NCBI GenBank assembly: GCA_023955225.1
Contig: JAGSGJ010000025.1
Span: forward strand, 1 to 29,502
Direction: 5' to 3'
From: Sulfurovum sp.
Lineage (GTDB): Bacteria > Campylobacterota > Campylobacteria > Campylobacterales > Sulfurovaceae
DNA: 29,502 nucleotides
Shown here: positions 1 to 7,919 of the stretch, piece by piece
How the letters are laid out: each line of letters starts with the position of its first letter
How positions within the stretch are numbered: position 1 is the first letter of the stretch
Program-made: the position numbers and the translations under genes
Notes under the pieces: generated by a model
The model's input: the letters and a program-made list of their open reading frames with translations, nothing else
Told to the model about the DNA's origin: nothing
Databases searched by the model: none

Positions 1-152
1 GTGAAAATGAAGCAGCAGATAAAATAGATGATGCGATTAAAAAAGCATTGAGTGAAGGTTATCGTACGGGTGATCTTGGTGATTATGATGCAAAAGAGAT
101 CTGTACTTGTACTGAGATCGGTGATATTGTCGCTGGCTATGCCAGTAAATAG
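1..152 (+). CDS. leuB: 3-isopropylmalate dehydrogenase, C-terminal end (partial)
   Basis: The window opens inside a reading frame (first full codon at 3) that ends at TAG 150-152. The last 49 residues include EGYRTGDL and end with IGDIVAGYASK. This is the usual C-terminus of LeuB, the NAD-dependent enzyme that oxidises and decarboxylates 3-isopropylmalate in leucine synthesis. The YRTxDL segment and the closing helix after a short Cys-containing loop match what I know of the family. The start and catalytic core are outside the window, so the call rests on the tail only. Two small hairpins follow directly. Confidence 0.8.
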   Translation, partial: ENEAADKIDDAIKKALSEGYRTGDLGDYDAKEICTCTEIGDIVAGYASK

Positions 153-171
153 AAGGCAAAACGAACAAAGT

Positions 172-213
172 GTGTTAAAATACTAACACTGAGTCAACTT
201 TTACGGTTGGCTC
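172..213 (+). terminator. tandem hairpins after leuB
   Basis: GTGTTA (172-177) pairs with TAACAC (184-189), and GAGTCAAC (191-198) pairs with GTTGGCTC (206-213) with one wobble. No clear T-run follows, so this is a possible leaky terminator or processing site between leuB and the cca-like gene. Confidence 0.4.
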
Positions 214-245
214 TTGTAACTTCCAATGATTTAGAAAGGGATACC

Positions 246-1406
246 ATGCCCACTATCAAATCTTTTCCAAACTTTTTCTCACAAATAGACCCTCATATAC
301 TTCAAAATATCACTACAGTAACAGATTATTTAGTACAAAATTATAATGCCAAATGTTATGTGGTCGGTGGTGCTGTACGTGATCGCATTTTGGGACATGA
401 CTGTAAAGATTATGACATCGAATGTTTTGGTATCTCTGTAGATGATTTTGAGATGGCGATGGAGCATTTGGGTGCACAAGGTGTAGGTAAAAGTTTTTTT
501 GTTTATAAGTATCATGATCTAGATATCGCATTGCCTCGTACTGAGCAAAAAGTATCAGAAGGGCATCGTGGTTTTGAAGTCTCTTTGTCAAGTGATGAAA
601 AAGAGGCATCAAAAAGACGGGATTTTACGATCAATGCCTTGATGTATGACATTCAAAATGAACAGATACTTGATTTTTGGAGTGGGTTGGATGATCTAGA
701 AGATAAAGTACTGCGTGTGGTAGATGAAAACTCATTTGTGGAAGACAGTTTACGTGTATTGCGTGCGATGCAGTTTGCTGCACGCTTTGGGTTTAAAGTG
801 GAAGAACAGAGCTGTAGGCTTTGTCAGAGTATCTCTTTGGATGATCTCCCCAAAGAACGCATATTTAAAGAGTTTGAGAAAATGTTTTTGGGAAGATACT
901 TGCACTATGGACTTTATTATTTATGGGCACTGGGTATTGGAAAACAACTCTTTAACGAGCGTATGGATAAAAAAACCTTTATTATGTTAAGTAAAGTATT
1001 ACAACAAAGTCAAAAGCATTTTGTGAAAAAACTAAGACCTTATTATTTTCTTTTTATTTGCAAAGAATATTTTTCACTGGATATCAAGGAGCTATTAGAT
1101 AGATTGGGTGCACCCACTAATTACTATAAAAAAGTCGTAGCATCACCAAACCCTACCAATATTACTATCTCTTTCGTAGCTAATCTATCACTGAAAGAGG
1201 GCATTATAGAGTATGTAGGAAACTATCATATAGATGTGATAGAGATGGCAAAAAAATTGGATGTGTGGGACAAACCTTTTGACAGAGGAGTGACACCTAC
1301 AGAGTTGATAGCTGAAGGCTTTTCGGGTAAAGCTCTAGGTGACGAACTAGATAGACGTACGAGAGAAAAAATTAAGGGCATCTCTAATAACCCTATATGC
1401 TCATAG
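246..1406 (+). CDS. cca: CCA-adding enzyme / poly(A) polymerase family tRNA nucleotidyltransferase
   Basis: A class II nucleotidyltransferase of 386 aa that probably adds or repairs the 3' CCA of tRNAs. The head domain shows GGAVRD (residues 41-46), the metal-binding DYD (55-57) and RRDFTINALMYD (124-135), followed by a neck helix rich in VLRAMQFAARF. The tail has PTELIAEGFSGKALGDEL, typical of the family. I chose ATG 246 because GAAAGGG (234-240) sits at good spacing; a TTG at 207 would add 13 residues without support. The last nine residues and the stop codon are encoded by a MITE-like element inserted at 1376, so the native C-terminus has been replaced. Poly(A) polymerase activity cannot be excluded from sequence alone. 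Confidence 0.85.
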   Translation: MPTIKSFPNFFSQIDPHILQNITTVTDYLVQNYNAKCYVVGGAVRDRILGHDCKDYDIECFGISVDDFEMAMEHLGAQGVGKSFFVYKYHDLDIALPRTEQKVSEGHRGFEVSLSSDEKEASKRRDFTINALMYDIQNEQILDFWSGLDDLEDKVLRVVDENSFVEDSLRVLRAMQFAARFGFKVEEQSCRLCQSISLDDLPKERIFKEFEKMFLGRYLHYGLYYLWALGIGKQLFNERMDKKTFIMLSKVLQQSQKHFVKKLRPYYFLFICKEYFSLDIKELLDRLGAPTNYYKKVVASPNPTNITISFVANLSLKEGIIEYVGNYHIDVIEMAKKLDVWDKPFDRGVTPTELIAEGFSGKALGDELDRRTREKIKGISNNPICS

Positions 1407-1503
1407 CACCACTAGCTTTCGTCTATGCGTTGTTACTCTTTTTTGACTTAGCTAAGACTAGGACTGCAAAAGAGTGCCTAGCCTAGACAAAAGCTAGTGG
1501 TGC
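1406..1503. repeat. internal inverted repeat of the MITE-like element
   Basis: GCACCACTAGCTTTCGTCTA (1406-1425) is complementary to 1484-1503 with a single mismatch. A second block, ACTCTTTT near 1435-1442 against AAAAGAGT near 1468-1475, extends the pairing. A 10-bp palindrome CTTAGCTAAG (1447-1456) lies at the apex. RNA or single-stranded DNA from this half would form a long hairpin. Confidence 0.75.
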
Positions 1504-1567
1504 CCATAGGGTGTGCTTTGCAAACGCAATCTTTCACAAGATACTTACTTCATCTTAGCGTTGGCTA

Positions 1568-1608
1568 GGATTTGAAAGCCTCTTGCAAAATCTCACATTT
1601 TCAAATCC
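1568..1608. repeat. second hairpin in the right half of the MITE-like element
   Basis: GGATTTGAAA (1568-1577) pairs perfectly with TTTCAAATCC (1599-1608) across a 21-nt loop. Confidence 0.6.
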
Positions 1609-1665
1609 CATTATGAACGTATAGGGTTATTAGAGATACCCTAAAGAGTTTGAAAGAAAAATAGG

Positions 1666-1671
1666 TATAAT
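1666..1671 (+). promoter_or_regulatory. probable -10 box for purU
   Basis: A perfect TATAAT preceded by GG sits 30 nt upstream of the purU start. The region where a -35 contact would fall lies at the right edge of the MITE-like element, so the insertion may have changed this promoter. Confidence 0.5.
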
Positions 1672-1700
1672 TTTACAATTAAATAGCAACTAGGGTAAAT

Positions 1701-2537
1701 ATGGAAAAGAGAGCAAGGGTTTTAATAGACTGTGAAGATGCAAAGGGATTAGTATATAAGATTTCCAAAGTCTTTTATGACAGAGGTCTAAACATCGATA
1801 ACAACCGTGAATTTGTTGACAAAGAGCATGGAAGATTTTTTATGCGTACAGTAGTGTCAGGGCTGTTTGATATTCAGGAATTGCTTGAAGAACTTAAAGC
1901 AGTCACACCTGAAGATGCACACATAAGAGTCATAGAACCTAAAGATAAGAAAATTATACTTATGGTAACGAAAGAGTCGCATGCACTTGGTGATATTCTT
2001 GTGCGTCATGCGAATGGTGAACTTGATGCACAGATAGAGTGTGTGATCGCAAACCATGATACACTTGAGACATTTGTACGTAGATTTGACATCCCTTTCT
2101 TTCATGTTCCAGCAGATAATATGACCAGAGAAGAGCATGAGCGACATGTGATGAAGCTTGTAGATGAATTTGAGTTTGATTATATTGTTCTTGCAAAGTA
2201 TATGCGTATACTTACACCTGACTTTGTTAAAGCATATCCAGAAAAGATAATCAACATTCACCACTCTTTCCTTCCGGCATTTATAGGAGCCAATCCGTAT
2301 AAACAGGCATTTGATAGAGGTGTAAAGATCATTGGAGCCACAGCACACTTCGTGACTGACGATTTAGATGAAGGACCTATCATCGCGCAAGATGTAATTC
2401 CTGTGAATCATCGTCTTTCCTGGAGAGATATGCAAAGAGCAGGACGTGATGGTGAAAAGATCGTACTTTCACGCGCCTTGGCATTGGTACTGCATGACAG
2501 AGTGTTTGTAAACGGCAATAAAACGGTAATATTTTAA
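1701..2537 (+). CDS. purU: formyltetrahydrofolate deformylase
   Basis: This 278-aa protein hydrolyses 10-formyl-THF to formate and THF, balancing one-carbon pools and feeding formate to purine synthesis. An N-terminal ACT domain (about residues 5-80) is followed by a formyltransferase-fold catalytic domain. The expected catalytic triad is visible as N185 and H187 in NIHHSFLP and D223 in DLDEGPI. The length matches the family. The ATG at 1701 has the weak site AGGG upstream (about 1692-1695). The stop codon overlaps the start of trmL by one base (TAATG), so the two are probably translationally coupled. Confidence 0.93.
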   Translation: MEKRARVLIDCEDAKGLVYKISKVFYDRGLNIDNNREFVDKEHGRFFMRTVVSGLFDIQELLEELKAVTPEDAHIRVIEPKDKKIILMVTKESHALGDILVRHANGELDAQIECVIANHDTLETFVRRFDIPFFHVPADNMTREEHERHVMKLVDEFEFDYIVLAKYMRILTPDFVKAYPEKIINIHHSFLPAFIGANPYKQAFDRGVKIIGATAHFVTDDLDEGPIIAQDVIPVNHRLSWRDMQRAGRDGEKIVLSRALALVLHDRVFVNGNKTVIF

Positions 2538-3028
2538 TGTTCAATATTGTTTTAGTAGAACCTCAAATTCCACCTAATACAGGTACCATAGGTCGACTTT
2601 GTGTGAACCTTGGTGCAACATTACATCTAGTTAAACCACTCGGATTTGATATAGATGATAAAGCGGTAAAGCGTGCAGGGCTTGATTACTGGGATAAGTT
2701 GGACTTGGTTGTATGGGAAAGTTTTGAAGCGTTTTTAAAAGAACATCCTATTGGATCTAATTCGTATATGGCAACCACAAAAACAGACAACCTTTACTTT
2801 AATGCCGAGTTTAAAAAAGACGATTATATTTTATTTGGTTCAGAGACCAAAGGTATAGATGAAAAAGTCTTGCTTTCACATCCTGATCGTTGCATTACCA
2901 TTCCTATGGGTGGAGCGGGGAGAAGTTTGAATCTTGGTGTGAGTGTGGGGATAGTCATCTATGATGCACTCCGTCAAAACTATGAAGGTTTTGAGAAAAT
3001 CACTATAGCCAACACTCTGGAGAAGTAA
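2537..3028 (+). CDS. trmL: tRNA (cytidine/uridine-34-2'-O)-methyltransferase
   Basis: A SPOUT-class methyltransferase of 163 aa. The N-terminus (VEPQIPPNTGTIGR) and the knot region LFGSETKGI, followed by IPMGGAGRSLNLGVSVGI, are those of TrmL. This enzyme methylates the ribose of the wobble base 34 in tRNA-Leu isoacceptors using S-adenosylmethionine. The usual family segment after IPM carries a different loop (GGAGRSLNL here), still with the conserved RSxNL. It starts inside the purU stop codon and is followed one base later by a 49-aa gene whose ribosome binding site lies in the trmL tail. Confidence 0.9.
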   Translation: MFNIVLVEPQIPPNTGTIGRLCVNLGATLHLVKPLGFDIDDKAVKRAGLDYWDKLDLVVWESFEAFLKEHPIGSNSYMATTKTDNLYFNAEFKKDDYILFGSETKGIDEKVLLSHPDRCITIPMGGAGRSLNLGVSVGIVIYDALRQNYEGFEKITIANTLEK

Positions 3029-3029
3029 C

Positions 3030-3179
3030 ATGTCCTTTGGCGATATACTTTATATCATCGCAATGTGCTTATTTGCATTTATTACGTTTGGCATTGTAAA
3101 AAATTATTATAAAAATAAATTTGATGACGAAGGTAGACGTATCGATATGAAAGATGAAGCAGACAAAGAGGAAAAGTAG
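3030..3179 (+). CDS. small single-pass membrane protein, unknown function
   Basis: A 49-aa reading frame from ATG 3030 to TAG 3177-3179. GGAGAA (about 3019-3024) lies at correct spacing inside the end of trmL. The protein starts MSFGDILYIIAMCLFAFITF, a single hydrophobic helix (about residues 5-24). A short charged tail follows with YYKNKFDDEGRRIDM and an acidic/lysine end. This suggests an inner-membrane peptide with its tail in the cytoplasm. I recognise no family. Tight packing between trmL and glyS plus the good ribosome binding site make it likely real. Confidence 0.65.
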   Translation: MSFGDILYIIAMCLFAFITFGIVKNYYKNKFDDEGRRIDMKDEADKEEK

Positions 3180-3208
3180 GACTAACCCCCTCTTTACCAA
3201 CTCTTAGG

Positions 3209-3214
3209 TAAAAT
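3209..3214 (+). promoter_or_regulatory. probable -10 box for glyS
   Basis: GGTAAAAT (TAAAAT at 3209-3214) lies 32 nt upstream of the glyS start. The same GGTAAAAT context recurs before argG at 15226. Confidence 0.45.
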
Positions 3215-3245
3215 AATAGCTATTAATTTCACTAGGAAACCCTAA

Positions 3246-5294
3246 ATGACACAAGCACTACTTATCGAAATTGGCGTGGAAGAACTTCCCGCGATACCAC
3301 TACTTAAAATTGTATCTAACATAGAAAAATCTTGGAAAAATATACTTGAAGAGTACAAGCTTTCTTGTGACTTTGAGTTTATCTATACGCCTAGAAGACT
3401 TGTTTTAAAACATAGTGCTATGGCATTAAGCCAAGCAGATAGTACTGTAGAACTTATGGGCCCACCTGTTCAGGCTGCGATTAAAGATGCTGAGCCGACT
3501 CAAGCAGCCCAAGGGTTTGCACGTAAATGTGGTGTAAGTTTTGAAGCACTTGGTCGTGCAGAGAAGAACGGTAAAGAAGTGCTCTACTTTAAAAAAGAAG
3601 AGAAAGGTGCAGAGACTGTTTCTCTTCTTGAAGAGATGTTAGTTAAATGGCTGGCATCCATGTCATTTGGAAAGATGATGCGTTGGGGATCAAGAACAGA
3701 TGAGTTCATCCGTCCTCTCAGATGGCTGCAAGTTAGACTGGAAGACACCTCTGTTCCTGTGGAACTTTTTGGTGTCAAATCAGACACGAAAACATATGTA
3801 CATCGTATGGTGACCTATGATGCGGTAGAAGTTCCCAGCATAGATGCTTATGAAGGTATCTTGGATGAGTGTGCAGTGATGTTGCACCCTGAAGATAGAG
3901 AAGCGAAGATCTTGGCTGAATTTGATGCGTTGGAATCGACATATAACATCATCATAGAAAGAGATAGAGCACTTCTTGCTGAAGTGGTTGCGATCACAGA
4001 GAACCCTAAGGCACTGGTAGGTACTTTTGATGAACTTTTCTTGGAACTTCCACCTGAAGTGATCATCACGTCTATGAAAGAACACCAACGTTATTTCCCT
4101 GTATTTGAAAATGGGAAAATTGCAAATAAATTTGTAGTAGTTAGTAATGCCTACACAAATGACTACAGTAAAGTTGTGGAAGGAAATGAACGTGTACTTA
4201 AACCACGTTTAGCAGACGGACTCTTCTTCTACAAAAATGACTTGAAAAATGGACTAAGCACAGATGGTCTTGAAAAAGTACAGTTCATTGATGGTCTGGG
4301 AACTCTTTCAGATAAGATCACAAGAGAAAATAATATCGCTATCAGACTGCTTGCCCTGTATATGGACAGAGTAGAATCAGGAACAGGAGAAAGTTCTGCA
4401 GCACTTGAAAAAGCAATGGACAAGGCAGTGAATCTTGCAAAAGCAGACTTGATGAGCGAAATGGTGTACGAGTTTACAGAACTTCAAGGGCTTATGGGGT
4501 ACTACTATGCAAAAGCACTGGGGGAAGAAGAGCTTGTATATAATGCTATAAAAGAACAGTATATGCCAGTAGGTGAGGGTGCTGAACTTCCAAGTTCTGT
4601 GTTCTCATCTATCGTGGCGATGAGTATCAAACTGGATACACTCTTTGGACTCTTTAGTGTAGGAAGAATTCCTACAGGTTCTAAAGATCCATTTGCTTTA
4701 CGTCGTGCAGTAAATGGAATCGTACGTATCGTGACAGAGTATGATCTGACTTTTAACATTGACGATATCATCACGTTGCTAAAAGGGAATTATGATGAAT
4801 TTGATACTAATCTGTTGAGTGAATTCATTATAGAACGTATTAACAAGTCACTCGATGCCAACCCATCAGTTATAGCTTCTGTGCTTGCTTCTGGTGAAAG
4901 AGACATCAACGAGATAGCGAAAAAAGTGGCTGCACTGAATGACATCGTAAGTAGCGATGCCTTTAAAGAACAGTTCTCTACCTTTAAGCGTGTAGCGAAT
5001 ATCTCTAAAGATGTAGATTTAGAGTCAAGCTTGGATATAGATATTTCATTGTTTAAAGAAGACGCTGAGGTAACACTCTATAATGCTTATGAAAAAGTTA
5101 TCAATTCTACATACAGCAACTATAAGGAAGAACTCGAAGCACTTTTTGGACTGAAACGTGAACTTGACGGTTATTTTGATGATGTTCTGGTAAATACAGA
5201 CGATGGAGCATTAAAAGAAAATAGACTTCATACGATAGGATCTATCTATAAAACGTTTAGAAATATTGCGGATATTAAAGAGATATCGGTTTAG
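3246..5294 (+). CDS. glyS: glycyl-tRNA synthetase, beta subunit
   Basis: This 682-aa protein is the beta subunit of the heterotetrameric alpha2beta2 glycyl-tRNA synthetase, which charges tRNA-Gly in the cytoplasm. Hallmarks are the N-terminal LLIEIGVEELPA, YTPRRLVL, MRWGSRTDEFIRPLRWL, the EHQRYFPVFE segment and KDPFALRRAVNGIVRI, with an anticodon-binding-like C-terminal helical part. The length is normal. AGGAAA (3234-3239) precedes the ATG. The alpha subunit gene glyQ is not in the window. The downstream mnmC2-like gene begins within a few bases, which suggests one transcript. Confidence 0.95.
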   Translation: MTQALLIEIGVEELPAIPLLKIVSNIEKSWKNILEEYKLSCDFEFIYTPRRLVLKHSAMALSQADSTVELMGPPVQAAIKDAEPTQAAQGFARKCGVSFEALGRAEKNGKEVLYFKKEEKGAETVSLLEEMLVKWLASMSFGKMMRWGSRTDEFIRPLRWLQVRLEDTSVPVELFGVKSDTKTYVHRMVTYDAVEVPSIDAYEGILDECAVMLHPEDREAKILAEFDALESTYNIIIERDRALLAEVVAITENPKALVGTFDELFLELPPEVIITSMKEHQRYFPVFENGKIANKFVVVSNAYTNDYSKVVEGNERVLKPRLADGLFFYKNDLKNGLSTDGLEKVQFIDGLGTLSDKITRENNIAIRLLALYMDRVESGTGESSAALEKAMDKAVNLAKADLMSEMVYEFTELQGLMGYYYAKALGEEELVYNAIKEQYMPVGEGAELPSSVFSSIVAMSIKLDTLFGLFSVGRIPTGSKDPFALRRAVNGIVRIVTEYDLTFNIDDIITLLKGNYDEFDTNLLSEFIIERINKSLDANPSVIASVLASGERDINEIAKKVAALNDIVSSDAFKEQFSTFKRVANISKDVDLESSLDIDISLFKEDAEVTLYNAYEKVINSTYSNYKEELEALFGLKRELDGYFDDVLVNTDDGALKENRLHTIGSIYKTFRNIADIKEISV

Positions 5295-5299
5295 ATGTG

Positions 5300-6424
5300 A
5301 TGTCTAAAACCTATGATAGTATCATCATTGGTGCTGGCATATCAGGAGCTTCTACAGCGCATGCAATTACACAAAAAGGTCAAAAAGTCCTGGTCCTCGA
5401 TAAAAGAGGTATAGCCTCTGGTGGATCTGGAGCTGCGGGGGCTTTTGTGTCTCCCAAGATAGGAAAAGGTTCACCTCTTCAAACACTTACCAATACATCT
5501 TTTTCTTTTGCCAAAGACTTTTATCTCTCTACTTGTCCTACATTTTTTCATCAAACTGGCGTGATACGAATCCCCAAAGATGAAGCGGATGCCAAGAAGT
5601 TTTCTGAGTATGAACCTTTTAATAAAAACAAGTATGAAAACTACACAAAAGAACAACTTCAAGAACAAGGAGTACGTACCGCGTTTGAAAGTTTTTACTT
5701 TCCTGAGGCCGGGGCTTGTGATGCAAAAGATGTATGTAAACATTTATTCTCAGACATTGAAGTTGTAAAGTATGAAGTCAAACAGATAACACGAGAAGAT
5801 GGATTATGGAATGTGGGTGAGTACAGTGCTAAAAACCTTGTGCTGGCAACAGGTTATGAAAGTGACTTGGCTGACTTGCGTTACATGGGTATCAAGGGTA
5901 CTTGGGGTACTAGAGGAGACTTCTCTTCCAAGCTTTCTTTAGATGTGAGTATGCATCAGTCTATGTCTGTGGGAGCCAATGTAGATGGCATCATTAAACT
6001 GGGTGCCACACATGAGAAAGAGGTAAAAGAAGTGATACGATGTAAAGAGGAACAAGCCTTACTCTTAAAAGAGAAAGCTTCTTCTCTCATAGATACTTCA
6101 GACTTAGAGTTAAAAGAGACTTTCTGTGGCATGAGATCAGGTTCGAAAGACTACTTTCCTTTGGTAGGAAAAGTGATAGACGTACCTTTTATGCTAGAAA
6201 CCTATCCAGCTATCATACGTGGTTCTACGCCTGAGATGAAGTATATAGATAATCTGTTTATTTGTAACGGTCTAGGGGGGAGAGGGTTTGTCTTTGCGCC
6301 GCTTATGGCGAAGATTCTGTCTGAATGTATTATTGAAGGTAAAGAGGTAGATGTTAGAGTAGATCCTGACAGACTGTTTTTAAAGTGGTGTCGTAAAAGT
6401 CCTGAGTTAGACGCTTTACGGTAA
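5300..6424 (+). CDS. mnmC: stand-alone MnmC2-type FAD-dependent oxidoreductase
   Basis: A DAO-family flavoprotein of 374 aa. It starts with a Rossmann FAD motif, IIIGAGISGASTAHA, then SGGSGAAGAFVSPKIGKGSPL, which is characteristic of the C-terminal domain of MnmC. That domain removes the carboxymethyl group from cmnm5(s2)U34 of tRNA. The C-terminus has GLGGRGFVFAPLMA, the second FAD contact. The N-terminal methyltransferase domain found in the fused E. coli protein is absent here. I use ATG 5300; the GTG at 5297 is also possible. It starts 5 nt after the glyS stop and overlaps the 3' end of bpt by 9 bp tail to tail. A related glycine/sarcosine-type oxidase is less likely, given the SPKIGKG motif. 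Confidence 0.8.
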   Translation: MSKTYDSIIIGAGISGASTAHAITQKGQKVLVLDKRGIASGGSGAAGAFVSPKIGKGSPLQTLTNTSFSFAKDFYLSTCPTFFHQTGVIRIPKDEADAKKFSEYEPFNKNKYENYTKEQLQEQGVRTAFESFYFPEAGACDAKDVCKHLFSDIEVVKYEVKQITREDGLWNVGEYSAKNLVLATGYESDLADLRYMGIKGTWGTRGDFSSKLSLDVSMHQSMSVGANVDGIIKLGATHEKEVKEVIRCKEEQALLLKEKASSLIDTSDLELKETFCGMRSGSKDYFPLVGKVIDVPFMLETYPAIIRGSTPEMKYIDNLFICNGLGGRGFVFAPLMAKILSECIIEGKEVDVRVDPDRLFLKWCRKSPELDALR

Positions 6425-7171
6425 ATCCCATTCTGTCCAGGCAGGTTCTTCTGATAGATGAGGAAAACCATCTAGCAACTCTTGGGGTTGGAAGTTTGGT
6501 TTGTAAGCAAATGCTTTACACCCATCTACCCAATACCCTAAGTAGATCCAAGGTAGTTCAAGTATCTGGGCCAATTGTATTTGGTAGAGCAGTGAATAAG
6601 TTCCAAGTGACAGTTTTGCATAATCAGGGTCATAGTAAAAGTATATAGAACTGATCCCGTCATCCAGTATATCGATGAGGTCTACACCGATAAGTTTCTC
6701 ATCTTTGATGTAGAGTACTTCTTTCCCAAATTCATGTGCACCATCTACAAAGTTTTCATGGTATTCACGCTGTGAAATGTTTCGGTGTTGCCACTGGTCT
6801 TTTTCATGTTTGAAACTGTGATATCTGTTGTAAAGATCTAGATGTGCCTGTGTCAGCGTAGGCTTTTGAACGATGATTTCAGTATCAGCATTTCGTTTTA
6901 TGGACTTTTTTTGCGATTTTGTATAGTGATAGTTCTTGACATCTATACGGATGCTTTTGCATTCATTACAGCCATTACAAATAGGGTGAAAGAAGTACTT
7001 TCCAAAACGTCTCCATCCTCTTGCTATGACAGCAGTAGCAAATTTTTTACTTGCGTTACTTACATACTTGTAGTTCATACGAACCTTATTACCAGGGATG
7101 TATGCACAGTCATAGTCCAGCATAGAAAAATCTGTTGATGGTGGGTTCAGTAAATCTAGTTCTTCGTTCAT
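6416..7171 (-). CDS. bpt: aspartate/glutamate leucyltransferase (bacterial ATE homologue)
   Basis: A 251-aa aminoacyl-tRNA-protein transferase. It moves leucine from Leu-tRNA onto N-terminal Asp/Glu residues and so marks proteins for the ClpAP N-degron pathway. The N-terminal Cys cluster characteristic of ATE/Bpt is visible as FFHPICNGCNECKSIRI (C65, C68, C71), followed by the GNAT-like half with SIYFYYDPDYAKLSLGTYSLL and IYLGYWVDGC. It converges on mnmC2 with a 9-bp overlap. No terminator separates them, so transcripts from either side would be antisense at their ends. Confidence 0.9.
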   Translation of the reverse strand: MNEELDLLNPPSTDFSMLDYDCAYIPGNKVRMNYKYVSNASKKFATAVIARGWRRFGKYFFHPICNGCNECKSIRIDVKNYHYTKSQKKSIKRNADTEIIVQKPTLTQAHLDLYNRYHSFKHEKDQWQHRNISQREYHENFVDGAHEFGKEVLYIKDEKLIGVDLIDILDDGISSIYFYYDPDYAKLSLGTYSLLYQIQLAQILELPWIYLGYWVDGCKAFAYKPNFQPQELLDGFPHLSEEPAWTEWDLP

Positions 7172-7223
7172 AATCTCGATTATACTGAAATTATTGTAAA
7201 ATTCATAAAAAATAGAGGTGTAT

Positions 7224-7919
7224 ATGTTTCTTTATCAACCGACATCAGGTTACTGCTACAATAGTGACTCTATTTTCTTATATGACTTCATCTCTACGTT
7301 TAAACCAAAAGGTTCTTTACTTGATGTGGGCTGTGGTGTAGGTATTATCTCACTTTTGTTAAGCCGTGACTTTAACATAGAGACAAGTATTATTGACAAA
7401 CAGGAAAAGATGCTTAACTATGCGAAACATAATTATGTACTCAATAACCTGGAAGTACAAAGCCATCTTGGAGATTTTACAGAGTGGAAAACAGATGTGA
7501 AGTTTGACTATATCATCTCAAATCCTCCTTTTTATGACTCAAGAGTTACCCAAAGTGAAAATACACACCTTAACATTGCCCGGTATGCACATCATTTACC
7601 AATAGAAGATTTCATAGCCAAGGTAAAAAAACTATTGAAACCCAGAGGATATTTTCTCTTCTGTTATGATGCGAAACAAGTAGACTTGTTATTGCATCAT
7701 TTAACTTCCTATGGTATAAATGTTGAAACAATGCAGTTTGTGCACTCCAAAATAGACAGAGAGTCCAAACTTGTGATGATTGCAGCGCGTATGGGTTCAA
7801 AGTCCATGATACAAATACTTCCTCCATTTGTGGTCTTTGATGATAAGAGTGTCTATCAAGACAAAGCGATGAAAGTATTTGAGCGTGCAAATACAAATAG
7901 TATAAAAGGTGACTACTAG
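7224..7919 (+). CDS. trmN6: tRNA1(Val) (adenine-37-N6)-methyltransferase-like protein
   Basis: A 231-aa class I SAM methyltransferase. DVGCGVG (34-40) is the SAM loop. NPPF (100-103) is the signature of N6-adenine methyltransferases. The N-terminal YQPTSGYCYNSDSIFL matches the YfiC/TrmN6 group, which methylates A37 of tRNA1(Val). I prefer ATG 7224 because AGAGG (7214-7218) is well placed; the in-frame GTG at 7218 overlaps that site. It is divergent from bpt. The first copy of the structured intercistronic element starts right after its stop codon. Confidence 0.8.
   Translation: MFLYQPTSGYCYNSDSIFLYDFISTFKPKGSLLDVGCGVGIISLLLSRDFNIETSIIDKQEKMLNYAKHNYVLNNLEVQSHLGDFTEWKTDVKFDYIISNPPFYDSRVTQSENTHLNIARYAHHLPIEDFIAKVKKLLKPRGYFLFCYDAKQVDLLLHHLTSYGINVETMQFVHSKIDRESKLVMIAARMGSKSMIQILPPFVVFDDKSVYQDKAMKVFERANTNSIKGDY

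Larger units (their letters stand above)
1376..1641. mobile_element. MITE-like non-autonomous element, 266 bp, with terminal inverted repeats
   Basis: The ends are imperfect inverted repeats of about 30 bp. The left end begins GGGCATCTCTAATAACCCTA (1376-1395) and the reverse complement of the right end begins GGGTATCTCTAATAACCCTA (1641 leftward). They then stay alike through a CTCATA/TTCATA block, with about four mismatches in 30. Both sides are flanked by TAA (1373-1375 and 1642-1644), which reads as a 3-bp target duplication. The interior has no convincing ORF but holds further foldback arms. A 3-bp TNA-type duplication is known for some IS5-family elements; assignment to that family is only inference. 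The element supplies the 3' end of the upstream gene. Confidence 0.7.

Noticed and set aside
207..245. Upstream TTG start for the cca-like gene
   Set aside because: It lies in the stem of the hairpin at 191-213 and lacks a ribosome binding site; ATG 246 has one.
1595..1612. TTTTCAAATCCCA resembles a tRNA T-loop
   Set aside because: No acceptor, D or anticodon stems can be built around it. The pairing is with GGATTTGAAA at 1568 as a simple hairpin.
1857..2348. 163-aa minus-strand reading frame within purU
   Set aside because: It lies wholly opposite a well-conserved gene, has no ribosome binding site and has a low-complexity composition. It is a shadow frame.
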